From the NCBI GenBank assembly GCA_001599915.1, contig BCIG01000030.1:124001-188000 (forward strand): a DNA stretch of 64,000 nt, given 5' to 3'. The stretch's first letter is position 1; each line of letters opens with the position of its first letter. The notes under the pieces were generated by a model that saw only the letters and a list, made by a program, of their open reading frames with translations, searched no databases and was not told where the DNA came from. The position numbers and the translations under genes are program-made. This document shows positions 9,939 to 20,824 of this stretch, piece after piece. The DNA is from Symbiotaphrina buchneri (taxonomy: Eukaryota > Ascomycota > Symbiotaphrinales > Symbiotaphrinaceae).

Positions 9939-11983
9939 ATGGCACCAAGACCATTAGGAAGCTCTGGTGATTCCAAAGCTGCTGCGACCGGAAATGATCC
10001 GGAACCCCGCACGGCTCTAGAGCGTGAAGTTCCTGCCGGGGGACTGTCCGCCCGCAGATTGGAGCGCTTTTCGAAGCTGGATGAGGTATACAAGGGTATT
10101 AAATCCTTGGAAGCAAGACAAGAGAAGCTCGATAAGCTCATGTCGATGAGAGAACCATCTTCGGAGGGTGCTGGCGATCCGAAGACTAAGATCCGGGAAG
10201 ACCTTCAAGAATTGAAGGCCATAAAGGCATCGGGGAAACCGTTTTCTGCATTCACCAACGAAATACTCGACCAATACAGCGAACTACGTGGAGACTCCGA
10301 GCCATCTGTACTCCGCCAGCGAGTAAAGGAGCTCGAAGCAGAGGTCGACGAGCTGAAGCGCAAGATGGAGGAGGACAAGGCTAATTATCAGAAGGAGGTT
10401 ACAAACTTGCAACAAAAGCTCGAGGATGCGCTTCGATCGGGCAGCACAAGCCGTATCGACGAAACGACTTGATCAAACATGAAAGCTGACAATTGCGAAT
10501 AGTGCAATGGCAACCAAGCGGCGAGAGTTGGACCAGACTAATTCAAGCCATGAGTCCATTCTCAAGCAACACGATCAGTTACAAAGTGACTACGATGAAG
10601 TCCACCAGGAGCTGTTCAAGGCTCAGGAAGAGATGGGGTGCCTGCTCCGGAAGGCCACAAGCAGTGGAAAGCATTGGCACTACTGATTGGTGAGAAGGAC
10701 AATTTCAAGCAGGTAAAGAAGTAGTTTCAAGACATCATGAATATTTTCATATCTGTGCCAAAAGCATCTTCGGATGTATACAAAAGCTATGGCTTCCTCT
10801 TTTCGTAATTCCACCACTGAAAGCTCGCGACATCCATGCGGCCCTCCTAAAGATCCAAGAGAGTCCCACCTCAGACAGAGGAAATCCTAAGGAAGAGGAG
10901 GAGGTTGAACAGCAGGAAGTAGTTCATCAGCGATATCCAGCAACTCGACGAGTTATTAAACGCACATACGGAAGGAGACGTCGACCCAGTGGTTTGACAT
11001 TTGATAACAACCAGGTAAGTCAGACTCCCACCGAACCAGAACGGAACCTAGGTAGCAAGGATGATTCGCTCAAGGAAGAGGAGGCAGTCACCCCTCATAA
11101 CTCCGAATCAGGGCCTTCATCTGCGGCATCTCGACACTTGGAAGAAGACAATGTCCAAGAGCAACGACCCGCACAACATCTGCCTGGGCAAATACCATCG
11201 CCTCGTCCGCATGATGGATCTGAACACTTCGACCTGCAAATAGATCCCAAGCGCCTTCTCGAAACAATAGACCGATATGCTCGTCTGCGAACCCCTCATC
11301 ACAGCCCGCCAACACCGCCAGAATCCTAGGACAACCAAGCAATCGCCGTCCAATACCGTCACCTTCAAAGTCACTTTGACGAGGACAAAGACCTGATGGC
11401 CCCAATATATCATGAGATGCAGGTCTACCACAGCAAAGAGCACCGACAGATACCCGAGTACGCCGATTTCGGCCCCTTAGGTCGAGACCGCCTGCGCCTT
11501 GCACTCCGCCTACTACAGTCTGTTCCAGCAGGTTCTCATACAGGATCCTTTGAACTATGCCTTTACCATAGCCTTGCGCAAGACTTGCAATGGCGCCTAT
11601 ATGCTTATCCCACCGCAATACAGCTTCGAATTTGCCCCGAGGGCAGCCCGGAAAAGACAATGGCTCCAGTTTACTACTTGCAACGAGATGAGCAAGGCGT
11701 ACCCTGGACGTACTATGCCAGATCCTTTTGCAGGGACGGGAAATTGAATTGTCATACCGCAGTCACCTGCCTCATTCAGCTGCCGACGAAGCCGTTACCG
11801 ATGTCGACTATCAGCACATCGTTCAATGACATGCTCGTAATGACACGCCTCCCAAGACCGCGCCGCGCCAGCATATCCCAGCCGCTATTCCTACAAGCAA
11901 ATATCCGGGCATTGTTTCCCTTCACGATGGTGGTGATCAGAGAAGTTGACTTTGAAGTTGCAATGTTCAGGTGTAGGTACTAA
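9939..11983 (+). pseudogene. Decayed coiled-coil gene of unknown family
   Basis: An opening reading frame (9939-10472) encodes 177 residues: an Ala/Pro start, then a helical region and a strong heptad-rich coiled coil near residues 120-165 (VKELEAEVDELKRKMEEDK). Protein-like sequence continues downstream in shifting frames. These include another coil (10507-10640, RRELDQTNSSHESILKQHD), then HKQWKALALLIGEKDNFKQ (10640-10710), then a long frame from about 10811 to 11460 broken by an in-frame TAG at 11327. After that comes sequence around 11499-11750 (NYAFTIALRKTCNGAYMLIP) and 11750-11940 in other frames. I could not connect these with introns of matching phase. The simplest reading is one ancestral gene with several frame breaks. 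The first exon alone could still be expressed as a short protein. I do not recognise the family. Confidence 0.55.
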
Positions 11984-12118
11984 ACCGCAGCCGGCCGCAT
12001 GACTTGAGCTTAACTTTGGCATTTCATTGGCTGCTGCTCCTGCTGGCTTGGAGGGTGTCTTTTGTTGCGTAGATGTTGACGCCCACGTTCGGTATCAGAC
12101 AATAAAAATCTTGTCTTT

Positions 12119-13000
12119 CTAAGAATTTCCGTCCCTTTCTGTAGCTTCATATGCCTCCTTGACACGCTTCAGCATCGATCTTGCGTGGTCCAGCGTCTCA
12201 TTCTCTGCATGCAAGCCGGCGCTAGAAGATCTTGCCGGACCGGGGTTGTCAGTCGACAATAACGCCGTGGTGGCAGCCAATGTCTCGATCATCTCCTTGG
12301 CTATTCGCAAGCGTTTCCTCTTCAGTTCTAATTGCTCCTGGTGTGACGCTAATGAGGCATCAACGTTCCTCAATTGCTCATCAAGGGTAAGGACTTGACT
12401 CTGGGCTTCATCTCGCGCGTTCCTTGAGGCATCAACGTTCCTCAATTGCTCATTAAAGGTAGGGACCTGAGGCCGGGCTTCGTCTCGCCCGTTCCTTGAC
12501 CTTTCCATCTCGAGGGCCTGGGCTTGAGCAGCCTCAAATCTAGGGTCTGCCCGACCAAGCTCTTTCAACTCTGTTCTTTTCGAGTCAATAGATCTCCGGA
12601 GCTCCTCGAGTTCCAACTTCTTAGTCGTAAGCGCCTCATCAAGGTCCAATAGCCTGCGTTCCCGATCGGCTTCCGCGGCAGGAAAGGGAATCCTCGCTGC
12701 ATCCATCTCAACGGCCTTGCGACGAACATCGGAGATAGCCTCTTTCAATTCCTCTTCCTTTTCTGAGAATATGGTCCGGGCCATAGCCGTACCTTCAGCG
12801 CCCAGAATTCCTACTGTCTTGATAAACTCAGTGCGCAGAGCGTCAACTTTAGCCGCTGCCCAGGCCGTAGCTTCGTCCATAGCTTCACCATGCTCTCCAT
12901 CCACCCTATTCGTGGGTCTGGAGCTCTGGCCCTCAAGAGACTGACTCTCATCAGACTCCTGATGGGTGCCACCAATGAAGGCAGGGATAGGCCGTGACAT
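12119..13000 (-). CDS. Coiled-coil protein of unknown function
   Basis: An intact single-exon frame of 293 residues. The start is the ATG at 13000, since the frame upstream of it has only a GTG. After a polar N-terminus (about 35 residues) almost the whole protein is predicted helix rich in Glu, Arg, Ala and Leu with heptad-like spacing (EEELKEAISDVRRKAVEMDA, then LELEELRRSIDSKRTELKEL). Residues about 170-215 are a 24-residue unit repeated in tandem (NEQLRNVDASRNARDEA / DEQLRNVDAS). There are no catalytic motifs, membrane segments or signal peptide. It converges with the decayed coiled-coil gene at 9939-11983, which is also coil-rich, and both may be young lineage-specific genes. I do not recognise it. 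Confidence 0.6.
   Translation of the reverse strand: MSRPIPAFIGGTHQESDESQSLEGQSSRPTNRVDGEHGEAMDEATAWAAAKVDALRTEFIKTVGILGAEGTAMARTIFSEKEEELKEAISDVRRKAVEMDAARIPFPAAEADRERRLLDLDEALTTKKLELEELRRSIDSKRTELKELGRADPRFEAAQAQALEMERSRNGRDEARPQVPTFNEQLRNVDASRNARDEAQSQVLTLDEQLRNVDASLASHQEQLELKRKRLRIAKEMIETLAATTALLSTDNPGPARSSSAGLHAENETLDHARSMLKRVKEAYEATERDGNS
12354..12497. repeat. 72-bp tandem duplication within the coiled-coil ORF
   Basis: Two adjacent copies (12354-12425 and 12426-12497) begin GAGGCATCAACGTTCCTCAA. The period is 72 bp, so the reading frame is kept and 24 residues are doubled. The copies differ at several positions. Confidence 0.9.
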
Positions 13001-14144
13001 AATCACGTAGAAGAAAGTCTAACGAGAAGCCAGTGGCCCCTCGTTGGTAGTACAGCTTGCGCTGCACTTCAGTCTACCAGCCGTAGCTGGTGGACTCTCT
13101 AGAATAGGTAAATAAAGATGATGAGAAGATCGAAGCCGTACTACTGTCGGCGTATCCAGATTCCCATGGCAGGTTTGGAAGAGGAATGTGCTGTGATGTG
13201 CACTTGGAGGAGTCGTCCGTCAGATGGCACAGTGGAGTTCGCTTCTCAAGCGAGCTTGGTGACCGCCTGCAGTGCATACCTTAAGGTACCTGTACAAGGT
13301 ACGCTGGCTTATGCAGGGTTTGCCCGGTGAAGAAGTCTGACAGTTACAATGGAATGGCTCGAAACAGCGACAGGCTTTAGCAGAGAGGAGGGCTTGTGTC
13401 ATTAGATAGGAAATAATTGCTGTTAATTGAAGCTTGTAAATCAGCTCCACCAGCCAGTTGCTCCATAAATTTAAATATTATACGTATAGACCAGATGCTC
13501 CATGGGGAGGAGAAAGCAGAAGTTCTTCAATGGAAATAGATAGAGGAGTCCCACGAGCCCCCTTATATAGAACGCACCGAAAGATCAGAAGTAGAAGCAG
13601 CACTGGCAGATAGAATCACGATAAGAGGCCCAAGGTATACAGAGAATGAAATGAATTGCAGCAAGCCATTACGGTACGTATAACTCGACTCCACAGTGGT
13701 ACAGTAACTGTTCCAACAGTAGACCGAGAACTCGTCATGGACAACAGCAATGAAAGACCGAATGGCTTCAGAATTGCCCAATTTCCATCATTTCTTGAAA
13801 GTTATACTCCCAAATCAGAGTCCATTCTTATCATGACCAGCGAAGGGATGGTTACGGTCAGGTTAAGGTTGACCACTCGCATTGCCTAGAAGTTGGCGTT
13901 GCCAAGACCTATTCATCGGACGGTTCGCAGAATCATGTGATCTGTTGGCTTTCCCACCTCAGCAATTCGCGCCGTCAAGCCCATTATTTACGACCACCGC
14001 AACCTTGCTTCAGGGGGTTTCGACTATCTACTGTCTGGGGAGAGACTGAGGAGCAGGCTCAGCTTCATCAGCACTTTCTGCCGCAACAGGCGCCCTCCAT
14101 CATCTACCCTCAGCAGCTCTCGTCAGCAGCTCACCTCGACAACA
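13001..14144. other. Intergenic, divergent promoter region
   Basis: It lies between the starts of the coiled-coil ORF (minus) and the PRKRIP1 homologue (plus). A 77-codon plus-strand ORF at 13656-13889 has no recognisable features. The sequence just before 14145 (CTCGACAACA then ATG) is a normal fungal start context. I see nothing else. Confidence 0.5.
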
Positions 14145-14726
14145 ATGTCTGAACCAATCCCCGAGTCCGTTCCTACATCCGCCGACCCTCGCTCAAAGAG
14201 GCCAGTCAAGAAGCGCGCTCTCACACCCATATCACAGCAATCCGCACAACTCGAAGCGCTGTTCGCGCACCCCGAGCGCGAGATCAACATCCCCCCACCT
14301 CCAAGTCAAGTGCAGAAGCGCGGCCCCGCCGTCCCCGAGATCGTCGCCAACGTGCAGGGGTCCAGCGCCGGTGCTGGGTCAGGGGAGTTCCATGTATACA
14401 AGGCGTCGCGGCGGCGGGAATATGAGCGGCTGAAGGGCATGGAGGAGGAGCTAAGAAGGGAGAAGGAGCAAGCGGAGTGGGAACGCACGCAGGAGGAGAG
14501 GAGGAGGAAGGATGAGGAGAAGCTGAGCAAGAATCGCCGTAGGAGGGAGAAGCTGAAGGCAAGGAAGGCGAAGGGTGGGAAGGGTCAGGAGGGGGAGGAG
14601 AATGGGAGTGGAACGGGTGGGACCCAGGGGAGTGCTATGCTGGTTGATACGAATGGAGCGGGCGAAGGTGGAGCGGAGATCAGGAATGTGGATGAGATTG
14701 GCATTGTGATCCATGAGGACGATTGA
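14145..14726 (+). CDS. PRKRIP1/DUF1168-family spliceosomal protein
   Basis: A single-exon protein of 193 residues. The diagnostic DUF1168 core is present: residues about 65-95 read VPEIVANVQGSSAGAGSGEF then HVYKASRRREYERL. A long charged helix follows (EEELRREKEQAEWERTQEER ... KNRRRREKLKARKAK, residues about 98-148), then a Gly-rich, acidic tail. In humans PRKRIP1 is a nuclear double-stranded-RNA-binding protein seen in catalytic spliceosomes, where its long helix bridges components. The fungal protein is expected to act there too. Length and architecture agree with the family. Confidence 0.88.
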   Translation: MSEPIPESVPTSADPRSKRPVKKRALTPISQQSAQLEALFAHPEREINIPPPPSQVQKRGPAVPEIVANVQGSSAGAGSGEFHVYKASRRREYERLKGMEEELRREKEQAEWERTQEERRRKDEEKLSKNRRRREKLKARKAKGGKGQEGEENGSGTGGTQGSAMLVDTNGAGEGGAEIRNVDEIGIVIHEDD

Positions 14727-15045
14727 GCGGTATTACACTCGGCGAGACTACGAGAGCGGTACACTTGCCTTGCGGAACTCATGGAGAGACCGTCGCGTGG
14801 TATGTGCTGTGTCGTGGGGCCAACAGGAGGTTACTGATGGTTGCCAACAGCAAAGGCCTGAGCACGTGGAAGCAGACGGAATTCAGGACCAGTTCATCTC
14901 TCATGCATGGAGCGTCCGGGTGCATACATGGACAAGGAGTCCCTTATTGCTTCACGCTGTGGAACGACCAGATATCGGGGACGCAATGCGATTATGAACG
15001 GATGGGCATTGCTCCAGGATAACATTAGTGAGCTTCACTGGTTAT
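14727..15045. other. Convergent intergenic region
   Basis: 3' flanks of the PRKRIP1 homologue and the COG7-like gene. I see no gene, RNA or notable repeat in it. Confidence 0.6.
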
Positions 15046-16140
15046 CTATAAACCACCACGCATCCTTTGCAGATGGTTAATAAAACCATGTCCGCCGTCG
15101 GTACTGTTCCTTCCAGACCTAGCCTGCTCCACTGCATCTGCCCCTCTGACAGTCGACCCAAGCTGAGCCTTGCTCCTACTCGCAGCTCCCCTTTCTTCTC
15201 TTTGTCTGCGTTCCTGTGTTTCCTTCTCTATTGCCCTTTTCCGATCATCCACTAATTTAGCAAGATCCTCCACGAACCGTATCCGAGCTTTCTCTTCCGC
15301 TGTACCCTTCCACACTCTTGCCAGAGCCCTTAGTGCCTGCACTCTTTGCTCGGCAGCTTCTAAGCCGTCTTCACTTCCCAGCCGGCCTGAGATCAAATCC
15401 GTTATCTCCTCCCGCATCCTCTTCGCCACTTCCCGGCCCCTTTCTTCCCTTGTAGCACCGTCTGTTCCAGCTTCTGGCTCAATGGTAATGAATGAACTGC
15501 CCAGGCTGACCTCCGATGGTGGAATTGTCCACTCCATGGCTTCCCCAAACACCTTGATGACTTCTTCTAGCCGGTCCCGGACCTGTGATAGCGTCCGTAA
15601 TTTGGCAATATAAGGAGGATCTGTGTTTGTTTGTTCTTGAGCAAGACCCATAGTGCCTGAGATGGACCCGTTCTGTGGATGTGCTGAACTGCGCCTACGG
15701 TGTTGCTTATGGTCTCCATTTGACGCAGCCGTCCCTTCGGACGACCTAATCTCAAGACCATTGGCAACGAACTTTCGCACATCGTCCTTCAGCCCCTCCG
15801 TCAAGGCCTCCGTAAGACTAATGCTCTCCCCTCGCAGAACCTCCACCTCGTATGCCAGCCGGGCCCCGCAGCGTAATATGTCATCTGTCAGTTGAGTAAG
15901 GGTGTTGGTGAGGCGAGTAGTGCTGGCATTCAGATGGGAGAGCAGGGTCTGTGCCTGGCTTGAGAGTTCTGATAGCGGGAGTGCATTGGGTTGACGCGAA
16001 GCATAGGACTGGCTGGAGAGGGATAGAGGCGGGAAGGCGGAATTGAGGAAGTCGGCAGGGTCGAAGGACGATGCTAGGAATGGTCTGACAGCTGGGTCGG
16101 AGACATGTTCTGATTTCGGGGCTATCTGTTCGACTGCCAT
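15046..16140 (-). CDS. Conserved oligomeric Golgi complex subunit 7-like protein
   Basis: A single-exon frame of 364 residues. The start PFLASSFDPADFLNSAFPPL resembles the COG7 opening, in which a short F-D-x-x-x-F/W-L/I-N-x-A-F motif precedes long helices. Helical segments follow: LSELSSQAQTLLSHLNAS, LTQLTDDILRCGARLAYEVE and LRTLSQVRDRLEEVIKVFGE. A basic coiled tail ends the protein. COG is the eight-subunit vesicle tether that keeps glycosylation enzymes in the Golgi, and subunit 7 sits in lobe B. Fungal members are much shorter than the 770-residue human protein, as seen here. The call is by pattern only, and another helical tethering subunit is possible. Confidence 0.62.
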   Translation of the reverse strand: MAVEQIAPKSEHVSDPAVRPFLASSFDPADFLNSAFPPLSLSSQSYASRQPNALPLSELSSQAQTLLSHLNASTTRLTNTLTQLTDDILRCGARLAYEVEVLRGESISLTEALTEGLKDDVRKFVANGLEIRSSEGTAASNGDHKQHRRRSSAHPQNGSISGTMGLAQEQTNTDPPYIAKLRTLSQVRDRLEEVIKVFGEAMEWTIPPSEVSLGSSFITIEPEAGTDGATREERGREVAKRMREEITDLISGRLGSEDGLEAAEQRVQALRALARVWKGTAEEKARIRFVEDLAKLVDDRKRAIEKETQERRQREERGAASRSKAQLGSTVRGADAVEQARSGRNSTDGGHGFINHLQRMRGGL

Positions 16141-16883
16141 CGTCGGACAGTGTTGGTATTGGAAGGTGAAGCTGGTCGCCGAGTAAGGTATATGGGACTT
16201 GTGGTAAGTTCAAGGTCCAGTTAAGCTTCAGTGGGGCGTTGCGCTATCGCGGGAACCAAAATAGGCCTTGACCTAGATAAGCGAATCCCCAGATCCTTGG
16301 AATGACTGGACGTCGTTCGCTGCATGGCTGTCACACAGCCTTGCAAGGCAGCGGCGGCTGCTGCTGTATGAGATATGCAGCGGCGTCTCTTGATCGGGCG
16401 AATTAATGACTCTTCACCTTCCATCCTTTGCTTTTACGGTCGTGGCATGGCGTAGGCGATTCTGTTAAACTTCTATATTTCTCTGCAATCGAACCCATGC
16501 GTACATTAGGCAGAAGAGTAAACCGCTTTTCTAATAAGTCGTACATTATTCCAGCAACAGCCTTCATGTTCTAGATACTTTCCAGTTCCTTCTTTCTGCA
16601 GAGTCCCGCAAGCAAAGCGCGGCATTCACTTGTGTATTTCTTTTAGCGTGCCTTTCGCGTTCTGATACTACCAGATTTCTCGTTCTCGCTCTCCTCACTT
16701 GGGACAACTTGGGGCACCTTAAAGGACACTCCCATTTCTCTTTCTTTAACCCACCCTTAACCTCCATCTCGACGGCCAGATACTTAAGGCTGTCCTTCCT
16801 CTTTCCTTCTTCACTCCGTCGAGATCATCTCGCCACATCGATTACCAGGTTTACCTCTTGTTTGGCTGNGACGAACATTCGGC
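16141..16883. promoter_or_regulatory. Divergent promoter region between the COG7-like and UBC-PARP genes
   Basis: 743 bp between two divergent starts. It is rich in TTTC/CTTC pyrimidine tracts close to the plus-strand gene (16720-16830). An undetermined base (N) stands at 16869, 15 bp before the ATG at 16884. No other gene is visible. Confidence 0.5.
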
Positions 16884-19800
16884 ATGCCTCGCCGTGCGTT
16901 CGTCGCCGACCTCGACGTCGCTACCAAGAATCCAACTCCACTCGGCATATACGATATTGAGGCTGGCAGCGAAGATGGGACTTTAAAGTTTCAGTATTCT
17001 GCTCCGACCAACGACGACGTGACCATCCATGCGCTCATAGGTAAGTCTGCCAACTACGCGTGCTTTACAGTCCTCATTTCAAGTAGATGTCGACGACTAT
17101 CCCTCATCTCATAAGTACCTCCTCTTCACAACATCCGACTACCTACCACCTGCACTGAAAATCGCTATCGATGATGTGATGCCATTATTGGCTGGTCTAA
17201 GGGTGTCAGAAGCCCTTAGTATCATATCCAAAAAGTTCACTGAGGCTCTCGCGCCAGGAACTGAAGAGCATCCAGTGGTCCTGGACAGTGATGAGGAAAT
17301 GCAAGATGCTTCGGATGGGGCCGAATCCGCCACCGAGCTTGAAGAGGAAGATCAAGATTACGAAGAAGATGATATGTTCAATGGTGGATGGTCACCTCCG
17401 GCGGTTACGGACATGCCTTTGCCAGATGATTCATTCCAGGCGGCCACAGGACACACCAATAGGCTGGGTAAGAGACTATGCTCAGATTTACGAGATGCGC
17501 ATAACGCAGGTTTCAAAGTTGGCGTACTTGGAGACCTTCGCGATTATGGGGTGGATGGCTACGTATCCATCTCTTGTCGTGTCAGGAGGCTTGGTATATC
17601 CGAAGAAGCCATGGAAGCTTGGTATCTGAGTCCTGATGACTACCTGGTCCTCCTCATACGCTACACTTCTGCATATGTGCCTCTCGAGCAAGTTCTGGGG
17701 CTGGATAATCTCTACAGTTCCCAGAAGGTGTCAATGCGGGTGGGCCTTTGCAGCCGGTACAAACCTGGCCTGCAAGACGCTATCCAAGCCTTTGCATTCG
17801 CTCAAATTGGAGAAAAGAAACCCAAAGAAGCTCCTCCGGAGCCTGCTTCAACCGCGGAACAATCTCCAACACTGCTTCGGAGCTTTTTCCTTAGCAAACC
17901 CATGAACGCGCTCCTGAAAGATGGATTCCTGAATATTTTGAGGTTTCGACAGCAACATGCGTGCTCCTGGGACGGTGCGGAGCGATATCTACATGCTACT
18001 CAGGGCAAACAGAGCACTACCAATGTTGAATTACCCGACATCTCCGTGGACGACACACCCAAAGGGAGCCTTCCCGCTTTGGTTACGAGTGATCATTTGC
18101 AGGACGCAAGCAGACAATGTTACTCGCTTCCCCTTGTGGGAATGCAGTACGTCTTGAGACATGTTGTCCGTTGCACAGAATTCTGTCTGGTCTGCCACAA
18201 GAAGATCGTTGCAAATTTCGAGGCCCTGAAGCCATACGTTTGCGACCAGCCATTGTGCCTTTTCCAGTACATGACTTATGGCTTTGGTCCTTCCATGGAG
18301 CACGAAATTCTCACACAACCTCATGTGGTAGACCTGCTTATTAGCTTCTGCTATAGCAGCGCGGCAGGCCATCGGCTACAAGATTTTCCAAAAGGAATGG
18401 GGCTGATGGTTCCTTCACCGACTGGACAGTACCGTAAGGCTTCAATAATCCATCAGTCCATCCACTGTTTGTTCCTGGTTCTATCGCTGGTCCCACCGCT
18501 GGTTCCGCCGCTGGTTCCGCCGCTGGTTCCACTTCTGGATTCAACAACTTCGATTCCGCTCTACACTCAGGTACGGCTGACACCAAGTGGGATGTGTCCT
18601 ATGATTCGTCTCAGCATGAAGTCGTGTTCCCTGGAGAGCATTTGAGCAAGACGAAGTGCCCAATCAATGTTGGTGAGTGGGTCGTCCTAGACTACCCGAA
18701 GGGTCAAGCTCCCGTGCATTGCCGAGTGAAGGAGACGACATACTGGCCGGTAGTGAAACTTAGTCCACCAGTTCATGCACCTCCCAGGCAAAGCGACGTT
18801 CCCTCTGTCCATGCAAACATCAAAATCTCTAATCCAAAGCCAGATCCAGTGGTGAAGGTCGTGTTGACGCTCTACGATCTCAATTTCGATACTTTGATCG
18901 AGGGGGATAAACGGGACGTTATCCGGCTGATGTTGGACCTGCTGCCCAGCGTCAAGGATATGCGACATTACCTTGCAACACAACCAACATCGGAACCTTC
19001 CTTGAGTGAATGGGTTGACTGTATCCCGCCGGCATCAATAGGAGTACTCCGATGGATCATTGCTTCCAATCGTTCTTGTATCATTCAGGTTGACGATATA
19101 CCTGACCCATCTGGTGCAGATGCACTATTGCCCATCAAGAGCAAGCAGGATCAGAGGGTTTTCGGCATGGGCCCTCCTGAGCAGTGGATGCAATTTCGCT
19201 TTGCGGCTGGGGCTCCGGATAAAGAACAGAGGTTCATCAAAGCAGTGGGAAAAGCTGCCTCCAGATTGAACTTGAAGTATCCGACCATTTTTGCCTGGCA
19301 TGGCAGTCGCCTTGAAAATTGGCATAGCATTTTGAGAGAAGGTCTTCATTACAAGGAGACAATCAACGGTCGAGCATTCGGTCATGGTGTCTATCACTCT
19401 TTGGAATACTCGACAAGCAACATGTATAGTAATTCTGGTGCGATTTCTGTGGTAAGCTGACATCTCTCTTCGTTCCAAGGAATTCCCACCCTTCAAAGGG
19501 GTCTCCGTATTTCTGCTTTCGTCTGCTTCCATGAGGGGCTTTAACTGCTCTGACCTGCGAAACTGCCATCAATCGACGTTGTTCTACAGACCACTCTGCT
19601 TCACTCATGTTGTTCTTCCGTTGTTCTGTCACTTGATATTGATTGGATCATGTTAACATGAGATTACAGGGTCACGTCTGGTCCAAGAGCGAACTGAGAG
19701 TTCAAAGAGCGATTGCCTTGAACGAACTTGTGAACGCTCCGAATGAATACGTTTCTCGGTCTCCTCATCTGGTCGTCTCTCAGCTGGACTGGATCCAAAC

Positions 19801-20824
19801 CCGTTATCTATTCGTGGAACGGGCTTGCGATAAAGATGCTCGTCGTAACGAGTCTGCGACGATGTCCCAGAGCCTGGAACAGGACCCGGCGTACACAGCA
19901 AATGGGGTCAGGGGCACGAAAATTGTGGTTCCTGTTACCGCAGTGAGTTCTTCCAGGAGACCTTCCATTGCAGCCGTGGAGAACGCCACCGGTTCGGCTG
20001 TTATCACGCAGGAAAGTCGCATCGCAAAGAAAGTCAAGACGTCATCTGCTGGGAGTAATGTGGGTGCGCAGATTCCCAAAGAGGAAGACACAATGTCAAC
20101 TGAGACCGACTTTTCAGATTTGGCGTTACTTCTCTCTGACACTGAGGACGAGGTCCCACAGCCGTCTGCCAAAGTCGATGGAAAGGGTAAGTCAAAGCTA
20201 GAAGACGAGACGGATTTCATACCTGGGACTCTCGATGCATCAAAGCTGCCGATTCTCGCCCCACCTTCCTATGCCACCCCCACCGCGTCTCAGCAGATTC
20301 AGCGCAAGCTCAAAGAAGCTCTCCACACGCAAGAGACAGTGCCTCTTCATACACTGGGATGGTATATTGACCCGACACTGGTCGAAAACATCTACCAGTG
20401 GATCGTGGAGCTTCATTCTTTTGACCCATCACTCCCGCTCGCTCAAGATATGAAGGCCAGAGATGTGAAGAGCATCGTCCTGGAGATGCGTTTCGGTCCC
20501 AATTTTCCAATGACTCCACCCTTCGTCCGCGTCATCCGACCCCGATTCCTTCCCTTTGTGCAGGGTGGCGGAGGACACGTCACAATGGGCGGCTCTATCT
20601 GCATGGAGTTCCTAACGAACAACGGATGGATGCCGACAACGTCCATTGAGAGCATTCTACTGCAAGTCCGCTTCGCGATGAGTAGCCTAGACCCGCCTGC
20701 CAGGTTGGACCGCGGGCCAGTCGGCAGTTACCAGGTCGGTGAGGCGGTCGAGGCCTTCAAGCGGCTGTGCATCACTCATGGCTGGGAGGTCCCCAAGGAC
20801 TTTGAGGCCATCGCTAAGGAGTAG
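16884..20824 (+). CDS. PARP-UBC fusion protein (ADP-ribosyltransferase plus E2-like domain)
   Basis: Four exons, 16884..17040, 17087..18433, 18571..19451 and 19670..20824, give 1179 residues in frame. The N-terminus looks RWD-like (SSHKYLLFTTSDYL), followed by acidic linkers. Residues about 720-850 carry a PARP catalytic fold: FAWHGSRLENWHSILREGL (His745) and FGHGVYHS (Tyr776). The third triad position, by eye, is His in SPHLVVSQLDWIQTRYLFV and not Glu, which would favour mono-ADP-ribosylation. The C-terminus is an E2 fold with WYIDP, FPMTPPFVRVI and GGSICMEFL, where Cys about 1106 is the expected thioester cysteine. Fungal proteins of this fused type are known, but their role is poorly defined. 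They are probably a link between ADP-ribosylation and ubiquitin. The 137-nt intron 18434-18570 contains a repeat that would be in frame with the next exon (GSAAGSAAGS), so a longer isoform cannot be excluded. Confidence 0.9.

Noticed and set aside
13656-13889. 77-codon plus-strand ORF
   Set aside because: Too short, without features, and inside a divergent promoter region.
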